27,162 nt of DNA, from the NCBI RefSeq assembly GCF_021648855.1, contig NZ_JAKJHX010000071.1, positions 282 to 27,443 on the forward strand, in the 5' to 3' direction. Below the pieces are notes generated by a model. The model ran no database searches. It worked only from the letters and a program-made list of their open reading frames with translations, and was not told the origin of the DNA. Below, piece after piece: positions 9,126-16,414 of this stretch. Within the stretch, counting starts at the first letter, position 1. Each line of letters starts with the position of its first letter. Both the position numbers and the translations under genes were made by a program. The stretch is from Tychonema litorale BBK16 (GTDB lineage: Bacteria > Cyanobacteriota > Cyanobacteriia > Cyanobacteriales > Microcoleaceae).

Positions 9126-10079
9126 ATGAGTCTTAATCCAGAACAGCTAAAAGAATGGTGCGAGTTTATTTTGAAATCTCGCAAAATTCAAAACAAAATT
9201 GTGGTACTATGCGAAGGTGTTTCTCCAAAAATACAGGGTAGAGAGTCACCTCAAGCTTATAAAGCAATGGAGAAAATGCCAGATGCCAACTTCTATAAGG
9301 CTTGTATTCCTACATGGTGGAGACAGAATAGACCGGAATTTTTCAATTGTGGCGATCGCGCAACTGTAATCAATACTTATTTGAATCTTTTAACATTACA
9401 CGAACAGGATACCACTAACTCCTATTTAGATCCAGATCGACTTTTTGCAATGATAGATTTAGACTTACACTTGCAAGAGATTGATAATTACAGTTTTCCC
9501 GATACAGAAGCAATTTTTTGCAATCTTTACGAAAAATCGCAGGTGAAAGCACAAAATGCAAAACAGCACCGCATATGGATTACAGGTTTGATTCATAAAG
9601 AAGCATATTTTATCACACCTGAACTTCAATCAATATTTGATGATTATCCTAATTCTCCTATGTATCAGGATAATCCTGTTCAACTGAATAGTATTTATAT
9701 GGATATGGCTGATAAAATTAGTAGCGATCCAGACTTGAAGAATAACCTTAACATACGGAGAGCCCTCGATCGCATAAATCATTGTTCGGGATTATATTGT
9801 ACGCAATTAGACTTAGATAAATTTCAGGATTCATGGAAACATCAGTTTCAAAATACGACTGATGCAGCCCAGAAGCATGAGTTAATCCTAGCTTTGCTGA
9901 CAATCAAAAAAGCGAAGAATTATTGGAAGCAAATCAAGCCACCCGGTGACTGGAGTGGGGATGAGAAAAATTTTAGAGAACAACTATTGTTAGAAATTGG
10001 CAGATTTTATTCACAGCAAAGTAGCGATGTTAATTGTCATATTCCTTTTTTTTTCAAAGAATTGCATGAGTTCGTTTGA
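9126..10079 (+). CDS. Toprim-like (DUF4435-like?) protein (317 aa), third gene of the operon
   Basis: No match is recalled with certainty, but the N-terminal half reads like a Toprim domain: strand IVVLCEG with E30, then RLFAMIDLDLH with D111-x-D113, followed by FPDTEAIFCNLYE, similar to the T-E-x-E stretch after the DxD motif in DUF4435 proteins. The C-terminal half is helical with no recognisable motif and ends IPFFFKELHEFV. No signal peptide or membrane segment is seen. Toprim proteins next to ABC-type ATPases are effectors in several defence systems (AriB of PARIS, for example). Here only 8 bases separate the genes, so translational coupling is likely. The Toprim call is moderate; identity with DUF4435 is only a suggestion. 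Confidence 0.65.
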   Translation: MSLNPEQLKEWCEFILKSRKIQNKIVVLCEGVSPKIQGRESPQAYKAMEKMPDANFYKACIPTWWRQNRPEFFNCGDRATVINTYLNLLTLHEQDTTNSYLDPDRLFAMIDLDLHLQEIDNYSFPDTEAIFCNLYEKSQVKAQNAKQHRIWITGLIHKEAYFITPELQSIFDDYPNSPMYQDNPVQLNSIYMDMADKISSDPDLKNNLNIRRALDRINHCSGLYCTQLDLDKFQDSWKHQFQNTTDAAQKHELILALLTIKKAKNYWKQIKPPGDWSGDEKNFREQLLLEIGRFYSQQSSDVNCHIPFFFKELHEFV

Positions 10080-10224
10080 ATAAAACACCTCAATTATAAT
10101 TTGGCAATATAAGCCCTGGATTCATTTTCGGCAGTGTTGCAAAAAAATGAAATTCTTCGCTTCCTTCAGAATGACAGGATTATATTGAAATACTTCTAAG
10201 ATGCCCAATTCCCACTTATGAGTA

Positions 10225-11205
10225 TTAATAATTTTTGTACAAGTACAAGAAAGCTTCTACTTCAGTGGCGGTTGGTTGGGCAGAAATTGCACCTGGTTTC
10301 ATCGCCGTCATCGCACCTACTGCACTCGCATAAGTTACAACTTTTTTGGTTGTTTCTGCATCCCTTAAACTTTTAATTCCCACCTTGCACAACTGGCTAA
10401 CCAAACCAGCGACAAAGCCATCGCCAGCACCAGTAGTATCCTCAACATCTACTTGGAAAGCGGGGATTTTTCCTTCATTTTCTGAGATACAATAGGAGCA
10501 ACCTCGATCGCCCGCAGTGACGAAAACGCCTTCTGGGGAGTCGAGGCGGTAGGTAATAGCCCCAGCATCGGTAGTTGCAAATAGCCATTCGGCTTCATCA
10601 TCAGATAATTTCAGAAAATCAACTTTTTTTAAGAGTTCTTTGATTTGCGGTTTTGCTTCATCTGGATTCGGCCAAAATAGGGGTCTCCAATTAATATCAG
10701 CTATAATTTTAACATTATAAATTTCTGATAATTTAATAGCTTTAGTGATTGCTTCTCGACTGTCAGGAGTCGCTAATCCGAGAGTGCCTAAAACCAAAAA
10801 TTCAGCATTCTCGAACAGGACTTCCGGTATTTTGGCAGCGAGGAGGTGAGTGTCGGCAAACTCCGCAGTGTTGCATTCGCCAAAACCGACAAAAGATCGA
10901 TCGCCCATTTCATTCCGCAATACATAAACTTGGCGTGTCGGCGCAGTCGAATGACGCTGTACTCCCGTGGTATCAACCCCTACTTCTTGCAATACTTCCA
11001 CTAGAGAATCACCCAATTCATCCCTCCCCACAGCACCAATAAATCCCGCCGAAATACCCAATTTAACTAAAGCACAAGCAACATTAGCTGGCGCACCACC
11101 GGGATATCGTGTCCAAGATTCTACCTGTTCTAGCGTAAATCCCGATCGATCTGCTAGATAATCAAATAAAATTTCACCCAAACAGAGTACGCGAGGATAA
11201 GTCAT
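10225..11205 (-). CDS. PfkB-family carbohydrate kinase (probable fructokinase)
   Basis: A 326-residue ribokinase/PfkB-fold sugar kinase. The N-terminal signature is GGAPANVA (36-43) after LCLGEILFDYL; the C-terminal signature is DTTGAGDGF (256-264) with the catalytic base D262. The anion-hole GAGD and the flanking VTAGDRG and FLKLSDDEAEWLF segments are the usual ones for fructokinases, which phosphorylate fructose to fructose-6-phosphate, for example after sucrose cleavage. The exact sugar cannot be fixed from the sequence. It is a single gene on the minus strand, convergent with the Toprim-like gene and divergent from the PedR-like regulator. Confidence 0.88.
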   Translation of the reverse strand: MTYPRVLCLGEILFDYLADRSGFTLEQVESWTRYPGGAPANVACALVKLGISAGFIGAVGRDELGDSLVEVLQEVGVDTTGVQRHSTAPTRQVYVLRNEMGDRSFVGFGECNTAEFADTHLLAAKIPEVLFENAEFLVLGTLGLATPDSREAITKAIKLSEIYNVKIIADINWRPLFWPNPDEAKPQIKELLKKVDFLKLSDDEAEWLFATTDAGAITYRLDSPEGVFVTAGDRGCSYCISENEGKIPAFQVDVEDTTGAGDGFVAGLVSQLCKVGIKSLRDAETTKKVVTYASAVGAMTAMKPGAISAQPTATEVEAFLYLYKNY

Positions 11206-11461
11206 ATTGATTTTAGATTTTAGATTCTAGATTTTAGATTTTAGGCGATCGAGTTTGTCTCTGCATCCACTTCGGCACAACGCTTCAAGTGCCTGTATCT
11301 TTGGGTGTGTCGTGGCTGTGGTTGGACAAGGTGATACTCTGTTACTCTCGATCGGCTATCTCCGGGAACCATAGCACAAAAAGATTTGATTTTCTCTTCA
11401 GAGTTCATCCTTCATCCTCTAGAATTGTAAATAGGTAAATATGCACACATAGGAAAAATTT
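11206..11461. other. Divergent intergenic region between the sugar kinase and the LuxR-type regulator
   Basis: About 255 bases. Bases 11210-11244 are five ATTTTAG-type heptamers (one variant, ATTCTAG). The remainder carries no open frame or clear hairpin. Promoters for both flanking genes should lie here, but I cannot place them with confidence. Confidence 0.5.
11210..11244. repeat. Heptameric repeat (ATTTTAG)5
   Basis: Five units in 35 bases, the third changed to ATTCTAG. It starts 4 bases upstream of the sugar kinase start codon, so it is in that gene's leader. It is another short tandem heptamer family typical of filamentous cyanobacteria. Confidence 0.85.
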
Positions 11462-11737
11462 ATGAGTGGGAGCGTTTCTCAGACCCCTGTCACCCTGTCA
11501 GACAGAGAATTGCAAGTGGTAGAGTTAGTCGCGACGGGATTGACCAATGAGAAAATAGCCGAAAAATTGGAGATTAGCAAGCGTACAGTTGATAATCATA
11601 TTAGCAATATCTTGAATAAGACACGGGCTGATAATCGAGTTACACTGGTGCGCTGGGCTTTGCAGTGGGGGAAAGTGTGTTTAGACAATATCAACTGCTG
11701 TCCTCTACCAGGGCCAATCGATAAAGAAGTATCTTAA
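11462..11737 (+). CDS. pedR: Small LuxR-type transcription regulator, PedR-like
   Basis: A 91-residue protein that is almost only a GerE/LuxR helix-turn-helix: LSDRELQVVELVATG, NEKIAEKLEISKRTVDNHIS, ILNKTRADNRV, then RWALQWGKVCLDNINCC. There is no receiver domain. Size, the LVRWALQWGKVCL segment and cysteines 73, 79 and 80 resemble PedR of Synechocystis. From memory, that is a small LuxR regulator whose redox state is set by thioredoxin through a cysteine near position 80, linking photosynthetic electron flow to gene expression. The DNA-binding domain is certain; the PedR orthology is likely but made without alignment. A small unknown gene follows after 11 bases. Confidence 0.75.
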   Translation: MSGSVSQTPVTLSDRELQVVELVATGLTNEKIAEKLEISKRTVDNHISNILNKTRADNRVTLVRWALQWGKVCLDNINCCPLPGPIDKEVS

Positions 11738-11748
11738 AGTAGGGCGAA

Positions 11749-12063
11749 ATGTTGCAGATAGACAAACAAATGATGCAAACGGCACAAGAAAAACAACTGC
11801 GCTATCAAATTCAATGCCCTGGATTGCCACTGGCGGTGTATCGCGAAGTGGCAGCCCATTTGCGTCAAGTTGAAGGGGTGAAAACTGGCTTGATTCGGCA
11901 GCAGTCGCAGCAGTTTGATTACAACGATAGCCAAGTTGGGGGGTTGTGGATACAGTATCCCGAAGGGTTCGATTTGGTCGATCGCCAACGGGTCGATCGC
12001 ATTTTGGCTTATTATGGCGATCGATATGAAGCTTGGGAATCATTGGTTATTGGGAATGGGTAA
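11749..12063 (+). CDS. Small conserved-looking protein of unknown function (104 aa)
   Basis: It starts MLQIDKQMMQTAQEKQLRYQ; a start at the internal ATG at 11770 is equally possible. The body (YQIQCPGLPLAVYREVAAHLRQVEGV, FDYNDSQVGGLWIQYP, VDRQRVDRILAYYGDRY) has good coding character and resembles small cyanobacterial hypothetical proteins. No motif assigns a function. It follows the PedR-like gene by 11 bases and is probably co-transcribed with it. Its last codons (VIGNG) and stop are formed by the start of the ATTGGG repeat array, so the true C-terminus may have been altered by the repeat. Long open frames on the opposite strand here are shadows. Confidence 0.65.
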   Translation: MLQIDKQMMQTAQEKQLRYQIQCPGLPLAVYREVAAHLRQVEGVKTGLIRQQSQQFDYNDSQVGGLWIQYPEGFDLVDRQRVDRILAYYGDRYEAWESLVIGNG

Positions 12064-12112
12064 TTGGGCATGGGGCATTGGGCATGGGGCATTGGGCATA
12101 GGGCATAGGATA
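12046..12112. repeat. Short tandem repeat (GGGCATT/GGGAATG heptamers)
   Basis: ATTGGGAATGGGTAATTGGG is followed by GGGCATGGGGCATTGGGCAT units and GGGCATAGGGCATAGG. It fills most of the gap between the small unknown gene and hisS and forms that gene's last codons. Same family as 4031-4162. Confidence 0.85.
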
Positions 12113-12195
12113 TTGTTGACTGTTAATCGTTAGCTGTTAACTTAACAAATAACAACCAACAAATAAAAACTAAAAAATGACAACTGACTAACAAA

Positions 12196-13482
12196 ATGAG
12201 TGCAATTAAAACTTTACCGGGAACGCGGGATATTTTGCCCGATGAAATTCGATATTGGCAAAATATCGAAGAAATCGCTAGAACAATTTTGAAAAAAGCG
12301 GCTTATCGAGAAATTCGGACACCAATTTTTGAACAAACATCATTATTTGAACGTGGCATCGGCGAAGCTACCGATGTTGTGGGCAAAGAAATGTATACTT
12401 TTAAAGATAAGGGCGATCGATCGAGTACGTTGCGGCCAGAAGGCACTGCCGGAGTAGTTCGAGCTTTTATTCAAAATAGTTTGTACGCCCAAGGTGACGT
12501 GCAGCGCCTGTGGTATACTGGGCCGATGTTTCGCTATGAACGCACCCAAGAAGGTAGACAGCGGCAGTTCAATCAAATTGGTGTGGAAGTCTTGGGGAGT
12601 GCGAATCCCCGTGCGGATGTGGAGGTAATTGCGATCGCCTGCGATATCCTCAAAACTCTCGGTTTAAAAAATTTGCGACTTGATATTAACTCTGTTGGAA
12701 ATAAGGAAGACAGACAAAATTATCGACAAGCCTTAATCGATTATTTTACACCGTTCAAATCCGAATTAGATGCTGATTCCCAAGATCGCTTGGATCGCAA
12801 TCCGTTGCGGATTTTGGACAGCAAAAATCAGCGCACTCAGGAAATTGTCAAAGATGCACCCAGTATTTTGGACTATTTGGGAGATGAATCGCGATCGCAC
12901 TTTGAGCAAGTCCAGCAAATGCTCACAGATTTAGGAATTAGCTATCAGTTGAATCCGAGATTAGTACGCGGTTTAGATTACTATACCTACACTGCTTTTG
13001 AAATTATCTCCGACGATTTGGGCGCGCAAGCCACAGTCTGTGGCGGTGGCAGATACGACGGTTTAGTCAAGGAATTGGGTGGGCCAGAAACGGCGGCAGT
13101 CGGTTGGGCAATGGGTATGGAAAGGTTGATTATTCTGTTGCAAAAATTACAACCATTGCCCGCACCGAAATTAGATTTCTATCTGGTATCTAGGGGTGAC
13201 AAAGCTGAACAACAATCGGTATTGTTAGCACAAAAATTGCGATTTGCAGGGTTTAGTGTAGAGATAGATTTGAGTGGTAGTGCCTTTGGGAAACAGTTCA
13301 AAAGAGCTGACAGAAGCGGTGCTGTTGCGTGCTTAGTTTTGGGGGATGCGGAAGCTGAAAACGAGACGGTACAATTGAAGTGGTTGGCGAGTGGTGAACA
13401 AAGTGCGATCGCCCAATCAGAACTCCTAGCCATGACAGACGAATTACAGCAGAAGATAATACAGCAGTTCCCGCTGTTATGA
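12196..13482 (+). CDS. hisS: Histidyl-tRNA synthetase
   Basis: A class II aminoacyl-tRNA synthetase of 428 residues that charges tRNA-His in the cytoplasm. Visible motifs: LPGTRDILPDE at the N-terminus, TLRPEGTAGVVRAF (78-91, motif 2 region), FRYERTQEGRQRQFNQ (112-127), the histidine-specific LVRGLDYYTYTAFE (256-269), and GGGRYDGL plus AVGWAMGMERL for motif 3. The C-terminal anticodon-binding domain begins around KLDFYLVSRGD. Ends and length fit the bacterial family. The last codons (IIQQFPLL and stop) coincide with a dispersed repeat, TACAGCAGTTCCCGCTGTTATG at 13460-13481. That repeat may have replaced the native C-terminus by a few residues. Confidence 0.97.
   Translation: MSAIKTLPGTRDILPDEIRYWQNIEEIARTILKKAAYREIRTPIFEQTSLFERGIGEATDVVGKEMYTFKDKGDRSSTLRPEGTAGVVRAFIQNSLYAQGDVQRLWYTGPMFRYERTQEGRQRQFNQIGVEVLGSANPRADVEVIAIACDILKTLGLKNLRLDINSVGNKEDRQNYRQALIDYFTPFKSELDADSQDRLDRNPLRILDSKNQRTQEIVKDAPSILDYLGDESRSHFEQVQQMLTDLGISYQLNPRLVRGLDYYTYTAFEIISDDLGAQATVCGGGRYDGLVKELGGPETAAVGWAMGMERLIILLQKLQPLPAPKLDFYLVSRGDKAEQQSVLLAQKLRFAGFSVEIDLSGSAFGKQFKRADRSGAVACLVLGDAEAENETVQLKWLASGEQSAIAQSELLAMTDELQQKIIQQFPLL
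13460..13481. repeat. Dispersed CAGCAGTTCCCGCTG repeat overlapping the hisS stop
   Basis: This 22-base segment is found, perfectly, in inverted orientation at 16060-16081. It contains the TTATGA that supplies the hisS stop region. A second palindrome family starts 10 bases later. Confidence 0.85.
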
Positions 13483-13490
13483 AACACGGT

Positions 13491-13517
13491 ATGGACACGG
13501 CATTGCCTTGTCCCTAG
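13491..13517. repeat. Dispersed palindrome, GGGACACGGCA family (copy 2)
   Basis: ATGGACACGGCATTGCC followed by TTGTCCCTAG: imperfect arms of about 11 bases around GGCATTGCC. It is 8 bases after the hisS stop and could end hisS transcription. Confidence 0.7.
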
Positions 13518-13579
13518 GAGGATTGAACGATAAGTGGGTGTACCTCATGCCAGCGGTTTCTGCTGTAGCTGCATATTGT

Positions 13580-13658
13580 GATCCCCCCTAGCCCCCCTTA
13601 AGAAGGTGGGGACTGGAGTGTTCAAAGTCCCCCTTCTTAAGGGGGATTTAGGGGGATC
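13580..13658. repeat. Large inverted repeat (GATCCCCCCTAGCCCCCCTT family)
   Basis: Left arm 13580-13614 (GATCCCCCCTAGCCCCCCTT then AAGAAGGTGGGGACT) pairs with right arm 13626-13658 (AGTCCCCCTTCTTAAG, then GGGGGATTTAGGGGGATC). The loop is about 11 bases. This is a widespread cyanobacterial palindrome, probably a non-autonomous mobile element. Confidence 0.85.
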
Positions 13659-13815
13659 TAGACTCGGCGATCAACAAGAATTCTTAAGGCTTTTAGTCTT
13701 AAGCTGACACGAAGAAGGGCTCTTGGAGTGTCCCTACTGAAAACCGCCATTAACATTAATCCCAAAAACCAAGAGATATAATTTAAACATTAAAACATTT
13801 AACCTCTGATAAACT

Positions 13816-14607
13816 ATGACTGTAGCAATTAAAAACCAAAAGACCAAACTCACAATCACCTGGCCGCTACTACCAGAAGATTTCCAACTACCAGATGACC
13901 CCGTGGAAGACGAAAGCCAACCATTGTTAGCCGCAGCTTTACGCCAGCCCCTAACAGAATTCCCCGAATTAATCCAGGATGCTTTAATTGTTTCCAACTT
14001 TGCCCTTTGTGCCGGCATAAGTTTCCCAGAAGCAGCCACCGACGAACAGCGAACTATTTGCAAAGCGCCCGACTGGATGTACGTGAAACCCGTCAATCCT
14101 AAAAATGTCTCGCAAGTCCGCCGCAGTTACACGCCGCATACAGAAGGGATAATTCCTCAAATCGTGATGGAATTTCTCTCGGAAACCTATGGAGAAGAAT
14201 ACTCTGTAGAATTTACCTCGCGGGTGGGAAAGTGGTTTTTTTACGAACAAGTAATCAAAGTCCCCAGATACGTTATATTTCGAGCGAAAACAGCTCATTT
14301 AGAAGTTCATGCTTTAGAATCAGAGCACTATAATCGACAAAAAGCCGATGAAAACGGACGTTATTGGATACCGGGATTAGACTTATTTTTAGGAATGTGG
14401 GAAGGAACCCACGAAGGGAGAACAGGCTATTGGTTGAGATGGTGGAATGCAGCAGGCGAGTTATTGTTATGGTCGGAGGAACGAACTGAACAAGAACGCC
14501 AGCGAACAGAATTAGAACGTCAGCGGGCCGATCGCGAAAGCCTCCGCGCGCAAAGATTGGCCGAAAAACTGCGTCAAGCTGGGATTGAGTTAGACGATGA
14601 AGAGTGA
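13816..14607 (+). CDS. Uma2-family protein (DUF820, PD-(D/E)XK-like)
   Basis: 263 residues. The core reads like Uma2 proteins, which are greatly expanded in filamentous cyanobacteria: P85-D86 in CKAPDWMYVKP, then RRSYTPHTEGIIPQIVMEFLSE with E119, GKWFFYEQVIKVPRYVIF, NGRYWIPGLDLFLGMWEG and RTGYWLRWW. The lysine of a full E-x-K motif is not obvious (E119-F-L), so catalytic activity is uncertain. The C-terminus (220-260) is a charged coiled coil rich in Glu-Arg-Gln with EQERQRTELERQRADRESL-like periodicity, as in many family members. Cellular role is unknown; the restrictase-like fold is known for the family. It stands 93 bases before the DNA methyltransferase. Confidence 0.85.
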   Translation: MTVAIKNQKTKLTITWPLLPEDFQLPDDPVEDESQPLLAAALRQPLTEFPELIQDALIVSNFALCAGISFPEAATDEQRTICKAPDWMYVKPVNPKNVSQVRRSYTPHTEGIIPQIVMEFLSETYGEEYSVEFTSRVGKWFFYEQVIKVPRYVIFRAKTAHLEVHALESEHYNRQKADENGRYWIPGLDLFLGMWEGTHEGRTGYWLRWWNAAGELLLWSEERTEQERQRTELERQRADRESLRAQRLAEKLRQAGIELDDEE

Positions 14608-14700
14608 AATTATCAACTGATTAGTCGAATTCGATCGCGCTTTGGTATGATGACACTCTTGTGGTGCCGGCATCCAGCCCTGGACTAACTTTGCACTTTT

Positions 14701-15843
14701 ATGTTAATCGAACCTCTCCGTGCGATCGCCTGGACAAACAAACCGCGACTCATCTCCTTATTTTCCGGTTGTGGCGGCATGGATTTGCCATTCCACCAAG
14801 CCGGATTTGATGTAGTTTGGGCGATCGACTCCAACAAATATGCCTGCAAAACATTTAGTAGAAACATCGCCGATGCGATCGTCAATGACAGCATAGAAAA
14901 TATAGATATTACCCAAATTCCCGACGCAGAAATATGTATAGGAGGCTTCCCCTGTCAAGACTTTTCCCTAATTTGGAAACGGCCAGGATTGAAAGGAACC
15001 AGAGGCAATTTATATACATACTTCCTAGATTTTGTCAATAAAAAAAAGCCCAAAGCTTTTGTAGCAGAAAATGTCAAAGGCTTATTAAGTGCTAACAATT
15101 ATCAAGCAATCAAACAAATAATTTCCGACTTTGAAAGTATCGCTCCCGGCTACTTAGTTAAACCTAAACTTTACAACTTTGCTGATTATGGAGTTCCCCA
15201 ATTTCGCCAAAGAGTATTATTAGTTGGCATTCGGATGGATACAGGATTTAACTTTGTGCATCCCCAGCCAGAATATGGACAAAATCGTAAATATCCCTAT
15301 CGAACTGCGGGCGAAGCACTCAAAAATGTCGAAACAGTTCTCGATAATAACAAACATCATAGAATTCAAGCCCGCACTGTTGAAATTTTAAATCGCATCA
15401 AACCCGGAGGCAATTTCTCTGATATTCCCAAGGACAGTCCCTACTATGTGAAAGGCATGATTAGCCATGTTTATCGGCGAATTCATCCAGATAAACCATC
15501 ATCCACAATTATTGCTGGTGGCGGTGGCGGAACTTGGGGTTATCATCATTTAGAACCCCGTGCTTTGACAAATAGGGAGAGGGCAAGATTGCAAACTTTC
15601 CCCGATGATTTTGTTTTTGAAGGTTCTATGACTGAAGTGAGGCGACAGATTGGCAATGCAGTCCCACCGCAGGGAATTGCTGCTGTTGTTGACGCTTTGA
15701 TTCCCCTATTTCAGGGGGATTATCGGAAAGTAGATTTATATGAAATGAGTCAAAAGTTGCAGGGGATGTCAATTCAGGAACGATTAAAATGGGCTGAATT
15801 AGAGGTAAGTGAAAATATTTTACAATCCACAAGTGGTTTATAG
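14701..15843 (+). CDS. DNA (cytosine-5-)-methyltransferase, orphan
   Basis: A C5 cytosine methyltransferase of 380 residues. Motif I is RLISLFSGCGGMD (16-28), motif IV is GGFPCQDFS (81-89) with nucleophile C85, motif VI is ENVKGLLS (123-130), and motif VIII is QFRQRVLLVG (167-176). Motif IX/X are near LTNRERARLQTFPDDF and RRQIGNAVPP. The target-recognition region is between about 200 and 300. The target sequence cannot be read from this. No restriction endonuclease gene was recognised beside it, but the next open frame is a broken ATPase gene, so a former restriction or defence locus is possible. The start at 14701 leaves 15 residues before motif I, which is normal. Confidence 0.95.
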   Translation: MLIEPLRAIAWTNKPRLISLFSGCGGMDLPFHQAGFDVVWAIDSNKYACKTFSRNIADAIVNDSIENIDITQIPDAEICIGGFPCQDFSLIWKRPGLKGTRGNLYTYFLDFVNKKKPKAFVAENVKGLLSANNYQAIKQIISDFESIAPGYLVKPKLYNFADYGVPQFRQRVLLVGIRMDTGFNFVHPQPEYGQNRKYPYRTAGEALKNVETVLDNNKHHRIQARTVEILNRIKPGGNFSDIPKDSPYYVKGMISHVYRRIHPDKPSSTIIAGGGGGTWGYHHLEPRALTNRERARLQTFPDDFVFEGSMTEVRRQIGNAVPPQGIAAVVDALIPLFQGDYRKVDLYEMSQKLQGMSIQERLKWAELEVSENILQSTSGL

Positions 15844-15898
15844 TACAATATTTCTAAATATTGAGCTAATTATGTAGCTGATTGAGTGAATATTCAAA

Positions 15899-16000
15899 AT
15901 GCTGAAAGAACTTCATCTAAAACAAGTTGGAACCGCCCCCCAGTTCGATGTAGAATTTGCCGATCGCATTAATTTATTTACTGGTGATAATGGTTATTGA
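15899..16000 (+). pseudogene. N-terminal remnant of an AAA ATPase gene, cut inside Walker A
   Basis: ATG at 15899 opens 33 codons: MLKELHLKQV, then APQFDVEFADRINLFTGDNG, then Tyr and a stop. This matches the start of RecF/AAA-type ATPases, where LFTGDNGxGKT is Walker A. Here the sequence leaves the family after TGDNG, so the catalytic Lys is missing. In the next frame the DNA reads VIEPQFDEEQDTAVPAVK then a stop. That may be a fragment of the gene's far end, or chance. Repeat sequence starts within about 25 bases. The likely history is an internal deletion or repeat insertion. Confidence 0.7.
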
Positions 16001-16025
16001 ACCTCAATTTGATGAGGAGCAAGAT

Positions 16026-16081
16026 ACAGCGGTTCCCGCTGTAAAGTAGTACAGTGCCTCATAACAGCGGGAACTGCTGTA
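16026..16081. repeat. Palindromic CAGCGG element
   Basis: ACAGCGGTTCCCGCTGT (16026-16042) and ACAGCGGGAACTGCTGT (about 16064-16080) are each hairpins and are inverse to each other around a 20-base spacer. The right half (16060-16081) is the exact reverse complement of 13460-13481 at the hisS stop. Confidence 0.8.
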
Positions 16082-16212
16082 TGTGATTTCTGTACGATCG
16101 ACCGATCCTTTGTTGGTAAATTTAGCTTAGACAATTATTCAAATCCTTTCTCTTACCTGCTAATATATCTAAATATTGATGTTTGAGGCACTTAGTCTTG
16201 AGGTAAAGCACT

Positions 16213-16386
16213 ATGGTTACGGAAAAGGTTACTGTTAGTGAGCATAAATTTGTTATTTTACACCTCGATGAAACTACAAAACTGGTTTATCGAGTCCATG
16301 TCCACACACCTAATGATTTAGTGAAGGAAAGTACACATCATTATCCAATGGGAATCACTAGAGAAGAGGCTATTAAATTGTTCTAA
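16213..16386 (+). CDS. Small hypothetical protein (57 aa)
   Basis: Open frame MVTEKVTVSEHKFVILHLDE...THHYPMGITREEAIKLF with a GAGG ribosome binding site 9-10 bases upstream (TTGAGGTAAAGCACTATG). It is acidic-basic mixed with several His and no membrane segment. I do not recognise the family. Good Shine-Dalgarno and codon use make it a probable gene. Its stop is followed by the MITE-like element at 16415-16517. Confidence 0.5.
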   Translation: MVTEKVTVSEHKFVILHLDETTKLVYRVHVHTPNDLVKESTHHYPMGITREEAIKLF

Positions 16387-16414
16387 CTCTAATCTTTTTA
16401 TAACAGATTAGAAC

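Larger units (their letters stand above)
13483..13815. other. Repeat-filled intergenic region between hisS and the Uma2 gene
   Basis: About 330 bases with two palindromic elements (13491-13517 and 13580-13658) and no credible gene. The last 75 bases before the Uma2 start are AT-rich and may hold its promoter. Confidence 0.7.
15844..16212. other. Region between the methyltransferase and a 57-aa gene: ATPase stub and repeats
   Basis: About 370 bases with no intact gene over 60 codons. It holds the AAA ATPase remnant (15899-16000) and the CAGCGG palindromes (16026-16081). From about 16090 to 16200 no structure was seen. Confidence 0.65.

Noticed and set aside
6990..10079. Naming the three-gene operon as PARIS (AriA/AriB)
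   Set aside because: The ATPase plus Toprim-like pair is reminiscent, but no diagnostic AriA/AriB sequence was recognised and the extra nuclease-like gene does not belong to PARIS.
11705..12043. 112-aa and 84-aa minus-strand open frames
   Set aside because: They overlap the well-formed plus-strand small gene and read Cys/His/Arg-rich sequence with no family character.
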